A stretch of DNA of 64,000 bases from Streptomyces sp. Y2F8-2 (GTDB lineage: Bacteria > Actinomycetota > Actinomycetes > Streptomycetales > Streptomycetaceae): positions 496,001 to 560,000 of the forward strand of contig NZ_BNGS01000003.1 of the NCBI RefSeq assembly GCF_014905555.1. The letters run 5' to 3'. The notes below the pieces were generated by a model that saw only the letters and a program-made list of their open reading frames with translations, did not search any database and was not told the origin of the DNA. A program made the position numbers and the translations under genes. Below, one piece after another: positions 8,569-18,550 of the stretch. Each line of letters opens with the position of its first letter. The first letter of the stretch is position 1.

Positions 8569-9808
8569 CGACCGTGCCGTCCGCCTCCGCCACCGGGATC
8601 AGCTGCCATTTGTCGAACGACGTGCACGGGTGCGACAGGCCGAGGCCGATCCAGTCGCCGACCTCCACGTCCGCCTCGGGCGTGGTGCGCAGCCAGGCGT
8701 GCTGGTCGGACAGGGCGGTCACCGAGACGCCGGTGGCCGGCCGCTCCTCGCCGTTCCGGCGCACCACCTGGGCGAAGGGCAGGTCCAGGTCGTAGGCCGC
8801 GTCCCGCTTGCCCGCGTTGACGAAGGCCTGCTCGGGGGAGGGCCGTGACACCACCTGCGCCCACAGCCGGAACGCCGGCTCCAGCGCGCCCTCCTCCGGG
8901 ATCCGGGTGAACGGGGTGATCCTGCGGTAGTGGCCGTCGTCGTGCGAGACGTACGCGCCCGAGCGCAGCAACTTCAGGACGTTCGCGGAGAGTTCGGGGA
9001 TCTCCGTGAAGACGTCCGCGACCGCGTCGAACCAGGCGCTGCCGCCCGCGCTCACCACGATCTCGTCGCATCCGGCGAAGCGCCCGGCCATGTCGAGGTC
9101 GACGGCCAGCGCGACCAGTCGGCGCAGCCATGCGCACACCCGGTCGGGGTCCGGCTGCGGCACCTCGCCCTCGTATCCGGCGACCCCCACCAGCCTCAGC
9201 GTCGTGGTGGCGGCCACCGCGTCCGCGACCGCTGCGCACTCCGCCTCCGTCCGCACACCGGTGCGGGCCCCTTCGCCGGCGGCCAGCTCGACGACCACGT
9301 CCACCGGGCGGGCGGTTCCGGTCAGCGCCGCGTCCATGAGTTCCACGCCGCGTACGGAGTCGACGTAACAGATGAACCGGAAGTCCGCGTCCGCCGCCAG
9401 TTGGTCGGCGACCCAGCGCAGGGCCGCCGGGTCGAGCAGTTCGTTGGCGAGGAACACCCGCTGGATCCCGAACGCCCGTGCCACGCGCACCTGGTGGGGG
9501 ACCGCGAGCGTGATGCCCCACGCGCCGTGCTCGATCTGGCGGTGGAAGAGCTGCGGCGCCATCGACGTCTTGCCGTGCGGGGCGAAGGCGAGGCCGTGAC
9601 GGGCCGCGTACGTCTCCATGAGGGTGAGGTTGTGCTCAAGGCGCTCGGCGGAGAGGGCCAGCACGGGTGTCGTGAATCCGCCGGTGAACAGATTGCGGCG
9701 CTGGGCGGCCAGCTCGCCGACGGTCAGGCCTTCGGCATCCGGCGGGAGGCCTTTGAAGCGGTGGTCGACGCGTTCATCGGCCAGGCGGACGAGCGCCTCG
9801 GTGCCCAT
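8543..9808 (-). CDS. PLP enzyme, D-serine dehydratase/D-threonine aldolase fold
   Basis: A 421-residue fold-type III PLP enzyme acting on D-alpha-amino acids with a beta-hydroxyl: dehydration and deamination or retro-aldol cleavage. PLP lysine is in FAPHGKTSMAPQ near residue 60. A C-terminal D-serine dehydratase-like domain holds SDQHAW and the HPC metal pair (HPCTSFDKW) near 395. The start MGTEALVRLADERV follows AGGAGG; upstream in-frame ATGs fall in the promoter. The family includes D-serine dehydratase, D-threonine aldolase, 3-hydroxyaspartate enzymes and, as I recall, D-glucosaminate dehydratase. With KDG-type kinase, RidA and GntP genes opposite, glucosaminate to 2-keto-3-deoxygluconate is my preferred reaction; D-serine use is the alternative. 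Confidence 0.85.
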   Translation of the reverse strand: MGTEALVRLADERVDHRFKGLPPDAEGLTVGELAAQRRNLFTGGFTTPVLALSAERLEHNLTLMETYAARHGLAFAPHGKTSMAPQLFHRQIEHGAWGITLAVPHQVRVARAFGIQRVFLANELLDPAALRWVADQLAADADFRFICYVDSVRGVELMDAALTGTARPVDVVVELAAGEGARTGVRTEAECAAVADAVAATTTLRLVGVAGYEGEVPQPDPDRVCAWLRRLVALAVDLDMAGRFAGCDEIVVSAGGSAWFDAVADVFTEIPELSANVLKLLRSGAYVSHDDGHYRRITPFTRIPEEGALEPAFRLWAQVVSRPSPEQAFVNAGKRDAAYDLDLPFAQVVRRNGEERPATGVSVTALSDQHAWLRTTPEADVEVGDWIGLGLSHPCTSFDKWQLIPVAEADGTVVDYIRTFF

Positions 9809-9827
9809 GGACCCTCCTGATCTGGTG

Positions 9828-9846
9828 CGTTGCACTGCTTGCAACG
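9828..9846. promoter_or_regulatory. Palindromic operator in divergent promoter
   Basis: CGTTGCA CTGCT TGCAACG: a perfect 7-bp inverted repeat with a 5-bp spacer, 20 bases upstream of the PLP-enzyme start and about 100 bases upstream of the kinase start. It is the best candidate for binding by the IclR regulator encoded at 11016. A nearby AT-richer stretch (about 9851-9880) likely carries promoter elements. Confidence 0.6.
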
Positions 9847-9945
9847 ACCATTGCGTATATCGCTTACGGCTGTCTAACATCTCGGCCGACGCGGGGTCAA
9901 CGGACGCCGACCGGACCCGCACCCCACAGAGGAGCTACGACCATC

Positions 9946-11019
9946 GTGACCACCGGCGGATCCCGCAAGGCCCCCGACGTCGTGGACGTCGTCGCGCTCG
10001 GCGAGTCCATGGTCACGTTCCTGCCCACGGTGCCGGGGCGGCTCGCCGACGTTCCGTCCTTCGAACGAGCCATCGGCGGCGCCGAGTCCAACGTGGCCTG
10101 CGTGCTCGCGGCCGCCGGGCACTCCGCGCGCTGGGTGAGCCGGGTCGGCGCGGACGGCTTCGGCGACCACCTCGTGGAGACGATCGGGGCGTACGGCGTC
10201 GACGTGTCGTCCGTACGGCGGGACGCGGCGCGGCCCACCGGCGTCTACTTCCGCACGGCCGGGGACCGGGCCACCGACGCCCACGAGGTGGCGTACTACC
10301 GGGCCGGCTCGGCGGCCTCCGCGATGACGGTGGACACCGTCGACCTGGACGCCGTGCGCGCCGGCCGCGTGTTGCACCTGTCCGGGATCACGGCCGCGCT
10401 GTCCGGGCCCTGCCTGGACCTGCTGCGCGAGCTGACCGCGCCCCGCCCCGGCCGACCGCTGGTGTCCTTCGACGTCAACCACCGTCCCGGGCTGTGGCGC
10501 GACGCGGCGGGAGCACGGGTGCTGCTGGAACTGGCGCGGGGCGCGGACATCGTGTTCGTGGGGGACGACGAGGCACGTGAGGCGTGGGGGCTGCACGGCG
10601 CCCGGGCCGTCCGGGAGGCGCTGCCCGAACCGGAGATCGTCGTCGTCAAGCAGGGCCGGGGCGGGGCGACGGCGCTCGGCAAGGACACCGACGGCATGTG
10701 CGAGGACGCCACGGGCACTGCCACCTTCGTACGCGCCCTGAACGTCGACGTGGTGGCCGCCGTCGGCGCCGGGGACGCCTTCGCCGCCGGATTCCTCTCC
10801 GCCACCCTGCGCGGCCTGCCCGTCCGGGACCGGCTGCGCCACGGCCACCTGATGGCCGCCGCCGCGCTCACCGTCCCAGGAGACCTCGCCACGCCCCCCG
10901 CCCGCGACCACGCCGACCGCCTGGCCGCCCTCGACGACACCGCGTGGGGGACACTTCGACTCGGCCCCGGCTGGACCGAAGCCGCACCGCGGGCCGAGGA
11001 GGAGGTATCCACGCCATGA
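9946..11019 (+). CDS. PfkB-family sugar kinase (KDG kinase-like)
   Basis: A 357-residue ribokinase-family kinase. N-terminal VALGESMVTFLP and AIGGAESNVACVLA are typical of 2-keto-3-deoxygluconate kinases; the C-terminal anion-hole and catalytic motif reads VGAGDAFAAGFLSATL. GTG start at 9946 after AGAGGAGC. It would phosphorylate the KDG expected from the divergent PLP enzyme to KDPG, feeding Entner-Doudoroff type cleavage; no KDPG aldolase is present in the window. It is the first gene of a four-gene operon whose stop overlaps the IclR start (ATGA). Exact sugar specificity cannot be read from sequence; fructokinase-like activity remains possible. Confidence 0.85.
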   Translation: MTTGGSRKAPDVVDVVALGESMVTFLPTVPGRLADVPSFERAIGGAESNVACVLAAAGHSARWVSRVGADGFGDHLVETIGAYGVDVSSVRRDAARPTGVYFRTAGDRATDAHEVAYYRAGSAASAMTVDTVDLDAVRAGRVLHLSGITAALSGPCLDLLRELTAPRPGRPLVSFDVNHRPGLWRDAAGARVLLELARGADIVFVGDDEAREAWGLHGARAVREALPEPEIVVVKQGRGGATALGKDTDGMCEDATGTATFVRALNVDVVAAVGAGDAFAAGFLSATLRGLPVRDRLRHGHLMAAAALTVPGDLATPPARDHADRLAALDDTAWGTLRLGPGWTEAAPRAEEEVSTP

Positions 11020-11777
11020 GCCAGACCGTCGACCGTGCGCTGAGCATCCTGCCGCTGCTCGCCGAGGGGCCCGCCGATCTCGGGCAGGTCGCCGACCGGC
11101 TCGGCGTGCACAAGTCCACCGCGCTCCGCCTGCTGCGCACCCTGGACGAGCACGGCCTGGTCTACCGCCAGTCCGACCAGCGCTACCGCCTCGGCGCCCG
11201 TCTCTTCGCCCTCGCCCAGGAGGCGATGGAGAACCTCGACATCCGCGAGATCGCCCACCCCCACCTCGTCCGCCTCAACGAGGAGTGCGGCCACACCGTG
11301 CACCTCGCCGTCTACGAGGAGAACGAGGTGCTCTACATCGACAAGGTGGACAGCCGCTACCCGGTCCGCATGTACTCCCGGATCGGCAAGCCCGTCGCCA
11401 TCACCGTCGCGGCCGTGGCCAAGCTGCTCCTCGCCGACCTGCCCGACGCCGAGCGCCGCGCCCTCGCGGAGAAGCTCGACTACCCCCACTACACGGCCCG
11501 TTCCACCCCCAACGCCGCAGCGTTCCTGCGCGAGTTGGAGCAGGTGCGCGAACAGGGCTGGGCCACCGACCTCGGCGGCCACGAGGAGTCCATCAACTGC
11601 GTCGCCGCCCCCATCCGCGGCGCCGACGGACGGGTGGTCGCCGCCATGTCGGTCTCCGCACCGAACGTCGTCGTCACCGCCGAGGAACTCCTCACCCTGC
11701 TCCCGCAGGTGCGCCGTACCGCGGACGCGATCAGCGGCGAGTACTCCGGCAGAACACCAGTAAGGGACCCCGAATGA
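11016..11777 (+). CDS. IclR-family transcriptional regulator
   Basis: A 253-residue regulator: winged helix-turn-helix at about residues 5-60 (ADRLGVHKSTALRLLRTLDEHGLV) and an IclR effector domain after residue 75 (ETVHL-type region here HTVHLAVYEENEVLYIDKV; C-terminal SINCVAAPI). It overlaps the kinase gene by four bases (ATGA) and the RidA gene likewise, so all three are translationally coupled. Likely local repressor or activator of both arms of the divergent island, sensing the substrate or KDG, by analogy to KdgR. The 9828 palindrome is its probable site. Confidence 0.9.
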   Translation: MSQTVDRALSILPLLAEGPADLGQVADRLGVHKSTALRLLRTLDEHGLVYRQSDQRYRLGARLFALAQEAMENLDIREIAHPHLVRLNEECGHTVHLAVYEENEVLYIDKVDSRYPVRMYSRIGKPVAITVAAVAKLLLADLPDAERRALAEKLDYPHYTARSTPNAAAFLRELEQVREQGWATDLGGHEESINCVAAPIRGADGRVVAAMSVSAPNVVVTAEELLTLLPQVRRTADAISGEYSGRTPVRDPE

Positions 11778-12184
11778 CGGACAAGATCGCCCTCACCCCG
11801 AAGACCCACACCACCCCGCCCGCGAAGTTCTCGCACGGCGTGAGGAAGGGGAACATCCTCCAGGTCGCCGGCCAGGTCGGCTTCCTGCCCGCCGAGGAGG
11901 GCAAGCCGCCCACGCCCGCGGGCCCCACCCTGCGCGAGCAGACCCTCCAGACCCTCGCCAACGTCAAGGCGATCCTTGAGGAGGGCGGCGCCGATTGGGA
12001 CGACGTGATGATGATCCGTGTCTATCTGACGGACGTGGACCACTTCGCGGAGATGAACGAGATCTACAACGCCTACTTCGAGGAGCAGGGCCTCACCCAG
12101 CCGCCCGCCGCCCGGACCACCGTCTACGTGGGCCTCCCCGCCGGCCTGCTGATCGAGATCGACGCGCTGGCAGTCCTCGGCTGA
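11774..12184 (+). CDS. RidA-family enamine/imine deaminase
   Basis: A 136-residue YjgF/YER057c/UK114 protein. Members hydrolyse reactive enamine/imine intermediates released by PLP dehydratases. The catalytic arginine is present in AARTTVYVGLP and the following acidic residue in LIEIDALAVLG, so it looks like an active deaminase and not the degenerate type. ATGA overlap with the IclR gene. Placement next to a PLP dehydratase-fold enzyme and a keto-sugar kinase suggests that it accelerates conversion of the dehydrated imine to 2-keto-3-deoxy acid. Confidence 0.9.
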   Translation: MTDKIALTPKTHTTPPAKFSHGVRKGNILQVAGQVGFLPAEEGKPPTPAGPTLREQTLQTLANVKAILEEGGADWDDVMMIRVYLTDVDHFAEMNEIYNAYFEEQGLTQPPAARTTVYVGLPAGLLIEIDALAVLG

Positions 12185-12322
12185 CGCCCCGTCGGCTCCC
12201 GCCCACTCCCGCACTCCGTACGCCGTCACGGTCCGGTGCCCACCACCCCCTGGGGCGCCGTGCCGCGATCACTCCTGCCCCGAACCCCCATGGACTTACG
12301 AGAAGCAAGAGGACCCCCTGTC

Positions 12323-13810
12323 ATGCCCATGCCCTTCTCCTCGCTCGCGGCGTCCCCCACGCCACCACCCCCGCCCCACACCGGCGGCCTGCTCGCCCTC
12401 GTCCACGGCACCGCCGGCCTGCTCACCGTCGCCGCGCTCGGCATCGTGCTGCTGCTCGTCCTGATCATCAAGGTGAGACTCCAGCCCTTCGTGGCGCTGC
12501 TCGCGGTCTCCATAGCCGTCGGCCTCGGCGCGGGCCTGTCGGTCACCGAACTCTTCGGCACGGTCCAGCGCTCCGATGCCGTCTCCCTCATCGAGTCCGG
12601 CATGGGCGGCACCCTCGGCCATGTCACCATCATCATCGGACTCGGCACGATGCTCGGTGCGGTCCTCGAGGTCTCCGGCGGCGCCGAGGTGCTGGCGTCC
12701 AGGCTGCTTGGCCTGTTCGGCGAGCGGCGCGCCCCGCTGGCCATGGGCCTGACCGGCTTGATCTTCGGCATCCCGGTCTTCTTCGACGTCGGCATCTTCG
12801 TCCTCGCGCCGATCGTGTACGCGGCGGCGAAGCGGGGCGGCAAGTCGATCCTGCTCTACTGCCTGCCGCTGCTCGCGGGCCTGTCCATGACCCACGCGTT
12901 CCTGCCGCCGCACCCGGGCCCGGTCGCCGCCGCCGGTCTGCTCAAGGTCGACCTCGGCATGGTCATCCTGATGGGCATCGTCTGCGGCATCCCGGCCGTG
13001 CTGGCCGCGTGGGCGTGGTCCGCGTGGATCGGCAGGCGGATCTTCGTCCCAGTACCGCAGGACATGGTCGAGGCGGCCGAGGAGGCGAAGGCGTCGCTCG
13101 AGCGGGAGCAGCGGGCGGCAGGCGTGACGCCGCCGGAGAAGCCGGTGCCGCTCTCGATCGTCTTCACGATCATCGGTACGCCCCTGGTCCTGATTCTCCT
13201 GGCCACCTTCTCCTCGATCGCCTTCGACCCTTCGACCCCCCGCTCGGTCGTCGAGTTCTTCGGCCACCCCTTCGTGGCGCTGACGATCGCGCTGCTGCTG
13301 GCGTACTACCTGCTGGGCATCCGTCGCGGCTGGTCCCGCAAGTCGCTGGAGACGGTGTCCACCGCCTCGCTCAAGCCGGTCGGCAACATCCTGCTGGTGG
13401 TCGGCGCGGGCGGGGTCTTCGGCGCGGTCCTCAAGGGCAGCGGGGTCGCGCAGGCGCTCTCCGACACCTTCCACGACGTGGGCCTGCCGGTGATCGTGCT
13501 GGCGTACCTGATCTCCCTGGTCCTGCGCGTGGCCCAGGGCTCGGCGACGGTCGCGATCGTCACGACGGCGGGCATCGTCGCGCCGCTGCTGACGGAGGGC
13601 CATCACTCGCAGGCGTTCACGGCCTTGGTCATCATGGCCATCTCGGCCGGCTCGATCTTCGCCTCGCACGTCAACGACGGCGGCTTCTGGATGGTCGCCA
13701 AGTACTTCGGGATCAGCGAACGGGACACGCTGCGCACGTGGACCGTGCTGGAGAGCGTGCTGTCGGTGGCCGGGTTCGCGGTGGCGGCGGTGGTGAGCCT
13801 CTTCGTCTAG
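12323..13810 (+). CDS. GntP-family permease
   Basis: A 495-residue integral membrane proton symporter of the gluconate:H+ family (GntP/GntT/DsdX), about 12 spans. Recognisable segments: LIIKVRLQPFVALLAVSI, GMGGTLGHVTIIIGLGTMLG, THAFLPPHPGPVAAA and the C-terminal ISERDTLRTWTVLES. The start ATGCCCATGCCC follows AGAGGA; an in-frame GTG/ATG further upstream has no site. It is the last gene of the operon, 138 bases after ridA. The family imports aldonates (gluconate) or D-serine, matching either proposed substrate of the island. A small inverted repeat (CGTCCGG...CCGGACG, 13812-13839) follows. Confidence 0.9.
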   Translation: MPMPFSSLAASPTPPPPPHTGGLLALVHGTAGLLTVAALGIVLLLVLIIKVRLQPFVALLAVSIAVGLGAGLSVTELFGTVQRSDAVSLIESGMGGTLGHVTIIIGLGTMLGAVLEVSGGAEVLASRLLGLFGERRAPLAMGLTGLIFGIPVFFDVGIFVLAPIVYAAAKRGGKSILLYCLPLLAGLSMTHAFLPPHPGPVAAAGLLKVDLGMVILMGIVCGIPAVLAAWAWSAWIGRRIFVPVPQDMVEAAEEAKASLEREQRAAGVTPPEKPVPLSIVFTIIGTPLVLILLATFSSIAFDPSTPRSVVEFFGHPFVALTIALLLAYYLLGIRRGWSRKSLETVSTASLKPVGNILLVVGAGGVFGAVLKGSGVAQALSDTFHDVGLPVIVLAYLISLVLRVAQGSATVAIVTTAGIVAPLLTEGHHSQAFTALVIMAISAGSIFASHVNDGGFWMVAKYFGISERDTLRTWTVLESVLSVAGFAVAAVVSLFV

Positions 13811-13934
13811 CCGTCCGGTGACGACATGAGGGCCGGACGCGAGACACCCGGGACGTAAGGCATCGGGCTGGATTCGTATAACGATGCAGGGGCTGGCTGT
13901 GTCCGGCACAGGATCTTCGACCATACTGCCCGCT

Positions 13935-14510
13935 GTGGAGCAGCGCATTGGTTCGAGCAGCCAGCCCCTGGACGGCGCCGGGGTCGACCCGGCCTTCATC
14001 CCCGGGCTCACCTCACCCGTGTCCGTGGACCAGAAGGACTCCGTGGAACCGGACGACTCCGTAGGGCCGCAGGACGTGGTTCCGGACAAGGAGGCCGCCG
14101 CCGGGGAACCGGAGCAGGAGGCCGCCGCCGAGGAAGTCCCCGGCGAGGAGTCTCCCGGCGAGGAGTCCCCCGGCGGGGAGCAAGAGGCCCCGGACGGCCC
14201 GGTGTTCGAGGCCGCGGACCGCCGCGCCCGGATCGTCGCCGACCGCAGCGGTGTACGGCTCCGCCTGGACGACCAGGAGTGCGAGTTCCGCTGGGACGAG
14301 ATCGGCGCCGTGGAGACGGAGACCGCGCGCTTCGGGAAGCGGTTCACGGTGACCGTGCACACCCCGGAACGCCGCTGGTACCCCATCGAGATCGAGGCCG
14401 ACTCCCGCGCACGCTTCGAGGAGTGGGAGACCCGGCTCGACGAGGTGCTGGACGCGTACTTCGAGGACGGCGAGGAGGAATCAGCCGCCGTCGAGAAGGA
14501 CGACGACTGA
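13935..14510 (+). CDS. Acidic protein with C-terminal PH-like domain
   Basis: A 191-residue protein, unknown function. GTG start MEQRIGSSSQPL, probably leaderless because CATACT at 13922-13927 is spaced like a -10 box; a longer frame opens at 13884. Residues about 35-90 are Glu/Pro/Ser-rich with EESPGEESPG repeats. The C-terminal ~90 residues (IVADRSGVRLRLDD ... FRWDEIGAVET ... WETRLDEVLDAYF) form a compact beta domain also present in the next gene. Two bases separate the two genes, so they are co-translated partners. Confidence 0.75.
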   Translation: MEQRIGSSSQPLDGAGVDPAFIPGLTSPVSVDQKDSVEPDDSVGPQDVVPDKEAAAGEPEQEAAAEEVPGEESPGEESPGGEQEAPDGPVFEAADRRARIVADRSGVRLRLDDQECEFRWDEIGAVETETARFGKRFTVTVHTPERRWYPIEIEADSRARFEEWETRLDEVLDAYFEDGEEESAAVEKDDD

Positions 14511-14512
14511 GC

Positions 14513-14992
14513 ATGGGATACGGTCCCCCTGGATACGGGCCGCCTGGGCACAATCCCCCTGTATCCGGTCCTCCCGTATCCGGTCCTCCTGCAGTCGGTC
14601 CTCCTGGATACGGCCACCCTTCGCCACCGGCCGGACCACCGGGCTTCGGACCGCCGCCACCGGCCTACACCCCGTACCCGTCGTACGCTCCCTCGGCACC
14701 CCAGGTCCCACCTGGACCCGACTTCCTGGCCGCCGACCGTCACAACTCGGTCGTGGTGGACGCCTCGGGTGTCGCCTTCGAGATGCGCGGTCTGACGGCG
14801 GACTTCCCGTGGCCGGTGATCCGCAGCGTCCACTACCGCCCCGGCGCCGACGAGAGGGTGCTGATGGTGGCGGTCGTGCACGTCGACGGCCGCGTGTTCG
14901 AGTGCGTGGTGAACGCGAAACGCCGCGAGGAGTCGCAGCAGTGGTTCGCCGAACTGGCGGCGGTATTGGGGCACTACCGCCCGATGGGCTGA
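14513..14992 (+). CDS. Pro/Gly-rich protein with the same C-terminal domain
   Basis: A 159-residue protein. The first ~65 residues are imperfect GPP/YGPPG repeats coded by near-identical codon blocks. The remainder (VVVDASGVAFEM ... FPWPVIRSVHYRP ... WFAELAAVLGHY) aligns by eye with the C-terminal domain of the preceding gene: matching D-x-SGV, F-x-W-x-x-I, VxVH and W-x-x-x-L-x-x-VL-x-x-Y positions. So the pair are paralogues with different N-terminal low-complexity arms. No membrane span or catalytic motif. Function unknown. Confidence 0.75.
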   Translation: MGYGPPGYGPPGHNPPVSGPPVSGPPAVGPPGYGHPSPPAGPPGFGPPPPAYTPYPSYAPSAPQVPPGPDFLAADRHNSVVVDASGVAFEMRGLTADFPWPVIRSVHYRPGADERVLMVAVVHVDGRVFECVVNAKRREESQQWFAELAAVLGHYRPMG

Positions 14993-15050
14993 CTCCCCAT
15001 GGGCTGACTCCCGATGCGATGACCCACAGCGGTCGGCCCGCTTGCCCTGC

Positions 15051-15920
15051 TCATGGCAGTTCGATGGTGTCGACGAACGCCAGCGCGGCAGGGCTCGGAT
15101 TGAAGTCGCTCCAGACGAGGTGCTCGACCCGCACCGGGCCGTCGGTGACCGGAACCGTGACCACGTCCCGCACATGGTGGGTGAACGCCGCCGGCAGGAG
15201 GGCGACCGCGAGGCCCTGTCGGACGATGCGCGTCATCAGGTCCGCGGCCGTGACCTCGAAGGCGACCTCACGGCCGAGGCCGGCGGCGGTGAAGGCCTGG
15301 TCGCTCTGAGCGCGTCCAGGGGTGCCGGCGGGAAAGTCGACGAAGGTCTCCTCGGCCAACCGCGCCAGGTCGACCTCGCCGGCGGGGGCGAGCGGGTGCG
15401 CGGTGCCGACGACGGCCACGAGCCGGTCGCGGGCCAGCTCCCGCGCCCGCACGCCGAGCGGGCGGTCGGTCTCGGGCAACCCCAGGAAGGCGACGTCGAG
15501 TCTGCCCTCGCGCACCGCGGCCGCGAGTTCGTCGCTCGAGCCGACGCGCAGCGCGATCCGTACCCGCGGATGCTCGTCGCGGAACCGGTGCAGCGCGGCC
15601 GGGACATCGACCGCGGCGACGGTCGGGATCACGCCGACGGCCAGACGGCCGCGTACCTCTCCCACCGCTGCCGCGGCGTCCACGCTCGCCCGCTCGGCCG
15701 CCTCCAGGCACTGCCGGGCGGCGGGCAGAAAGGCCTCCCCTGCCGCGGTGAGCTGCACCCGGCGGCTGGTGCGCGCGAACAGCTTGAGGCCCAGTTCGCG
15801 CTCCAGGTTCGCGATCCGGTGGCTGAGCGCCGACTGGACGACGAAGCACCGCTCGGCGGCCCGCGTGAAGCTGCCGGTCTCGGCCACCGCGAGGACGTAC
15901 CGCATCTGCTGCAGATCCAC
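15051..15920 (-). CDS. LysR-family transcriptional regulator
   Basis: A 289-residue regulator beginning MDLQQMRYVLAVAETGSFT from a GTG. The N-terminal winged helix (ERCFVVQSALSHRIANLERE) is followed by a LysR substrate domain (GVIPTVAAVDVPAALHRFR). It is divergent from the EamA transporter at 16015 with a 94-base shared promoter, the classical arrangement in which the regulator controls the exporter next to it. Effector unknown. Confidence 0.9.
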   Translation of the reverse strand: MDLQQMRYVLAVAETGSFTRAAERCFVVQSALSHRIANLERELGLKLFARTSRRVQLTAAGEAFLPAARQCLEAAERASVDAAAAVGEVRGRLAVGVIPTVAAVDVPAALHRFRDEHPRVRIALRVGSSDELAAAVREGRLDVAFLGLPETDRPLGVRARELARDRLVAVVGTAHPLAPAGEVDLARLAEETFVDFPAGTPGRAQSDQAFTAAGLGREVAFEVTAADLMTRIVRQGLAVALLPAAFTHHVRDVVTVPVTDGPVRVEHLVWSDFNPSPAALAFVDTIELP

Positions 15921-16014
15921 ACATCGATCTTCCGCGCAGATGGATGCCATGACAAGCATGTGTTGGATTCATCGACGGGCCAGGGTCGACAGTGAGGAAG
16001 TGACTACGACAAGC

Positions 16015-16963
16015 ATGAACAGGGCCGCGACGGCCGCCCCTGCCCTCCCAGCCGGCCGGGCCGCCTCGACGCTCGCCACGGCGATCGCGCCCGCGGTGTG
16101 GGGCACGACGTACAGCGTCACGGCGGAGTTGCTGCCCGAGGGGCATCCGCTGTTCGCCGGGCTCATGCGGGCACTGCCCGCCGGGCTGCTCGTCCTGGCC
16201 CTGACCCGCACCCTGCCCCGCGGCGCGTGGTGGGTGAGGGCGGGCGTGCTCGGTGCGCTCAACATCGGCGTGTTCTTCCCGCTGCTGTTCCTCGCCGCCG
16301 AGCGGCTCCCCGGTGGTGTCGCGGCCACCCTCGGCGCGGCCCAGCCGATCGTCGTCGCCCTCCTCGCCGTGCCCGTTCTCCGGGAACGGCCTTCCGTGTG
16401 GCGTCTGGCCTGGGGCGTCATCGGCGTGGTCGGCGTCGGGCTCGTCGTCATCGGGCCCAAGGCCGCCCTCGACCCGCTCGGCATCGCGGCCGGGCTCGCC
16501 GGCGCCGGGGCCATGGCGCTCGGTGTCACCCTCACCAAACGCTGGGGGCGCCCGGCGGGCGTGGGGGCCATGACGTTCGCGGGCTGGCAGCTCACCGCGG
16601 GCGGGATCGTGCTGCTTCCCGCCGCGTTGCTCACCGAGGGCGTCCCGGACCGGATCGGCGCTCCGGCGGTGGCCGGCTACCTGTGGCTCGGGCTCGTCGG
16701 CGGTCTGCTCGCCTACACCCTGTGGTTCCGCGGCATAGGCACCCTGCCGGTCACCGCGACCGCCCTGCTCGGGCTGCTCTCCCCGCTCGTCGCCGCCGCC
16801 CTCGGCGTACTCCTGCTCCGCGAGTCCTTCACCGGCCTCCAGCTGACCGGATTCGTCCTCGCGCTGGCCGCGCTGCTCGCCGGACAGCTCGCTCCGTCCA
16901 GGGCGCGAGGCGCCCGGGTGACCGTCGCTGCGACACGGGAGGAGAGCCGTCGGAACCCCGGGC

Positions 16964-16971
<8 letters not shown>
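16015..16971 (+). CDS. EamA/DMT-family transporter
   Basis: A 318-residue membrane protein with about ten spans in two EamA repeats (first repeat opens APAVWGTTYSVTAELLP, second contains VTLTKRWGRPAGVGAMTF). The family exports amino acids and other small metabolites. Start at ATG 16015; the GAGGA at 15994 is 16 bases away, and an upstream GTG at 16000 would be too close to it, so the start is uncertain. The TAA stop lies within the first ARG box of argG, so any read-through would enter argG. Confidence 0.85.
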
Positions 16972-18456
<1,485 letters not shown>

Positions 18457-18480
18457 GACCCGCACGTTCCTGGCACACCG

Positions 18481-18514
18481 ACGGCCCGCCGTCCCCATCC
18501 GGGCGGCGGGCCGT
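18481..18514. terminator. Bidirectional terminator argG / chitinase
   Basis: ACGGCCCGCCG (18481-18491) pairs perfectly with CGGCGGGCCGT (18504-18514). It lies between the convergent argG and chitinase genes, 24 and 36 bases from their stops. Confidence 0.75.
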
Positions 18515-18550
18515 GCGCTGTGCGTCAGGCCGTACTCGATCCCGTGGTCG

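Noticed and set aside
13945..13965. tRNA T-loop-like GGTTCGAG
   Set aside because: Lies inside a coding region and has no matching acceptor or anticodon stems; no tRNA was found in the window.
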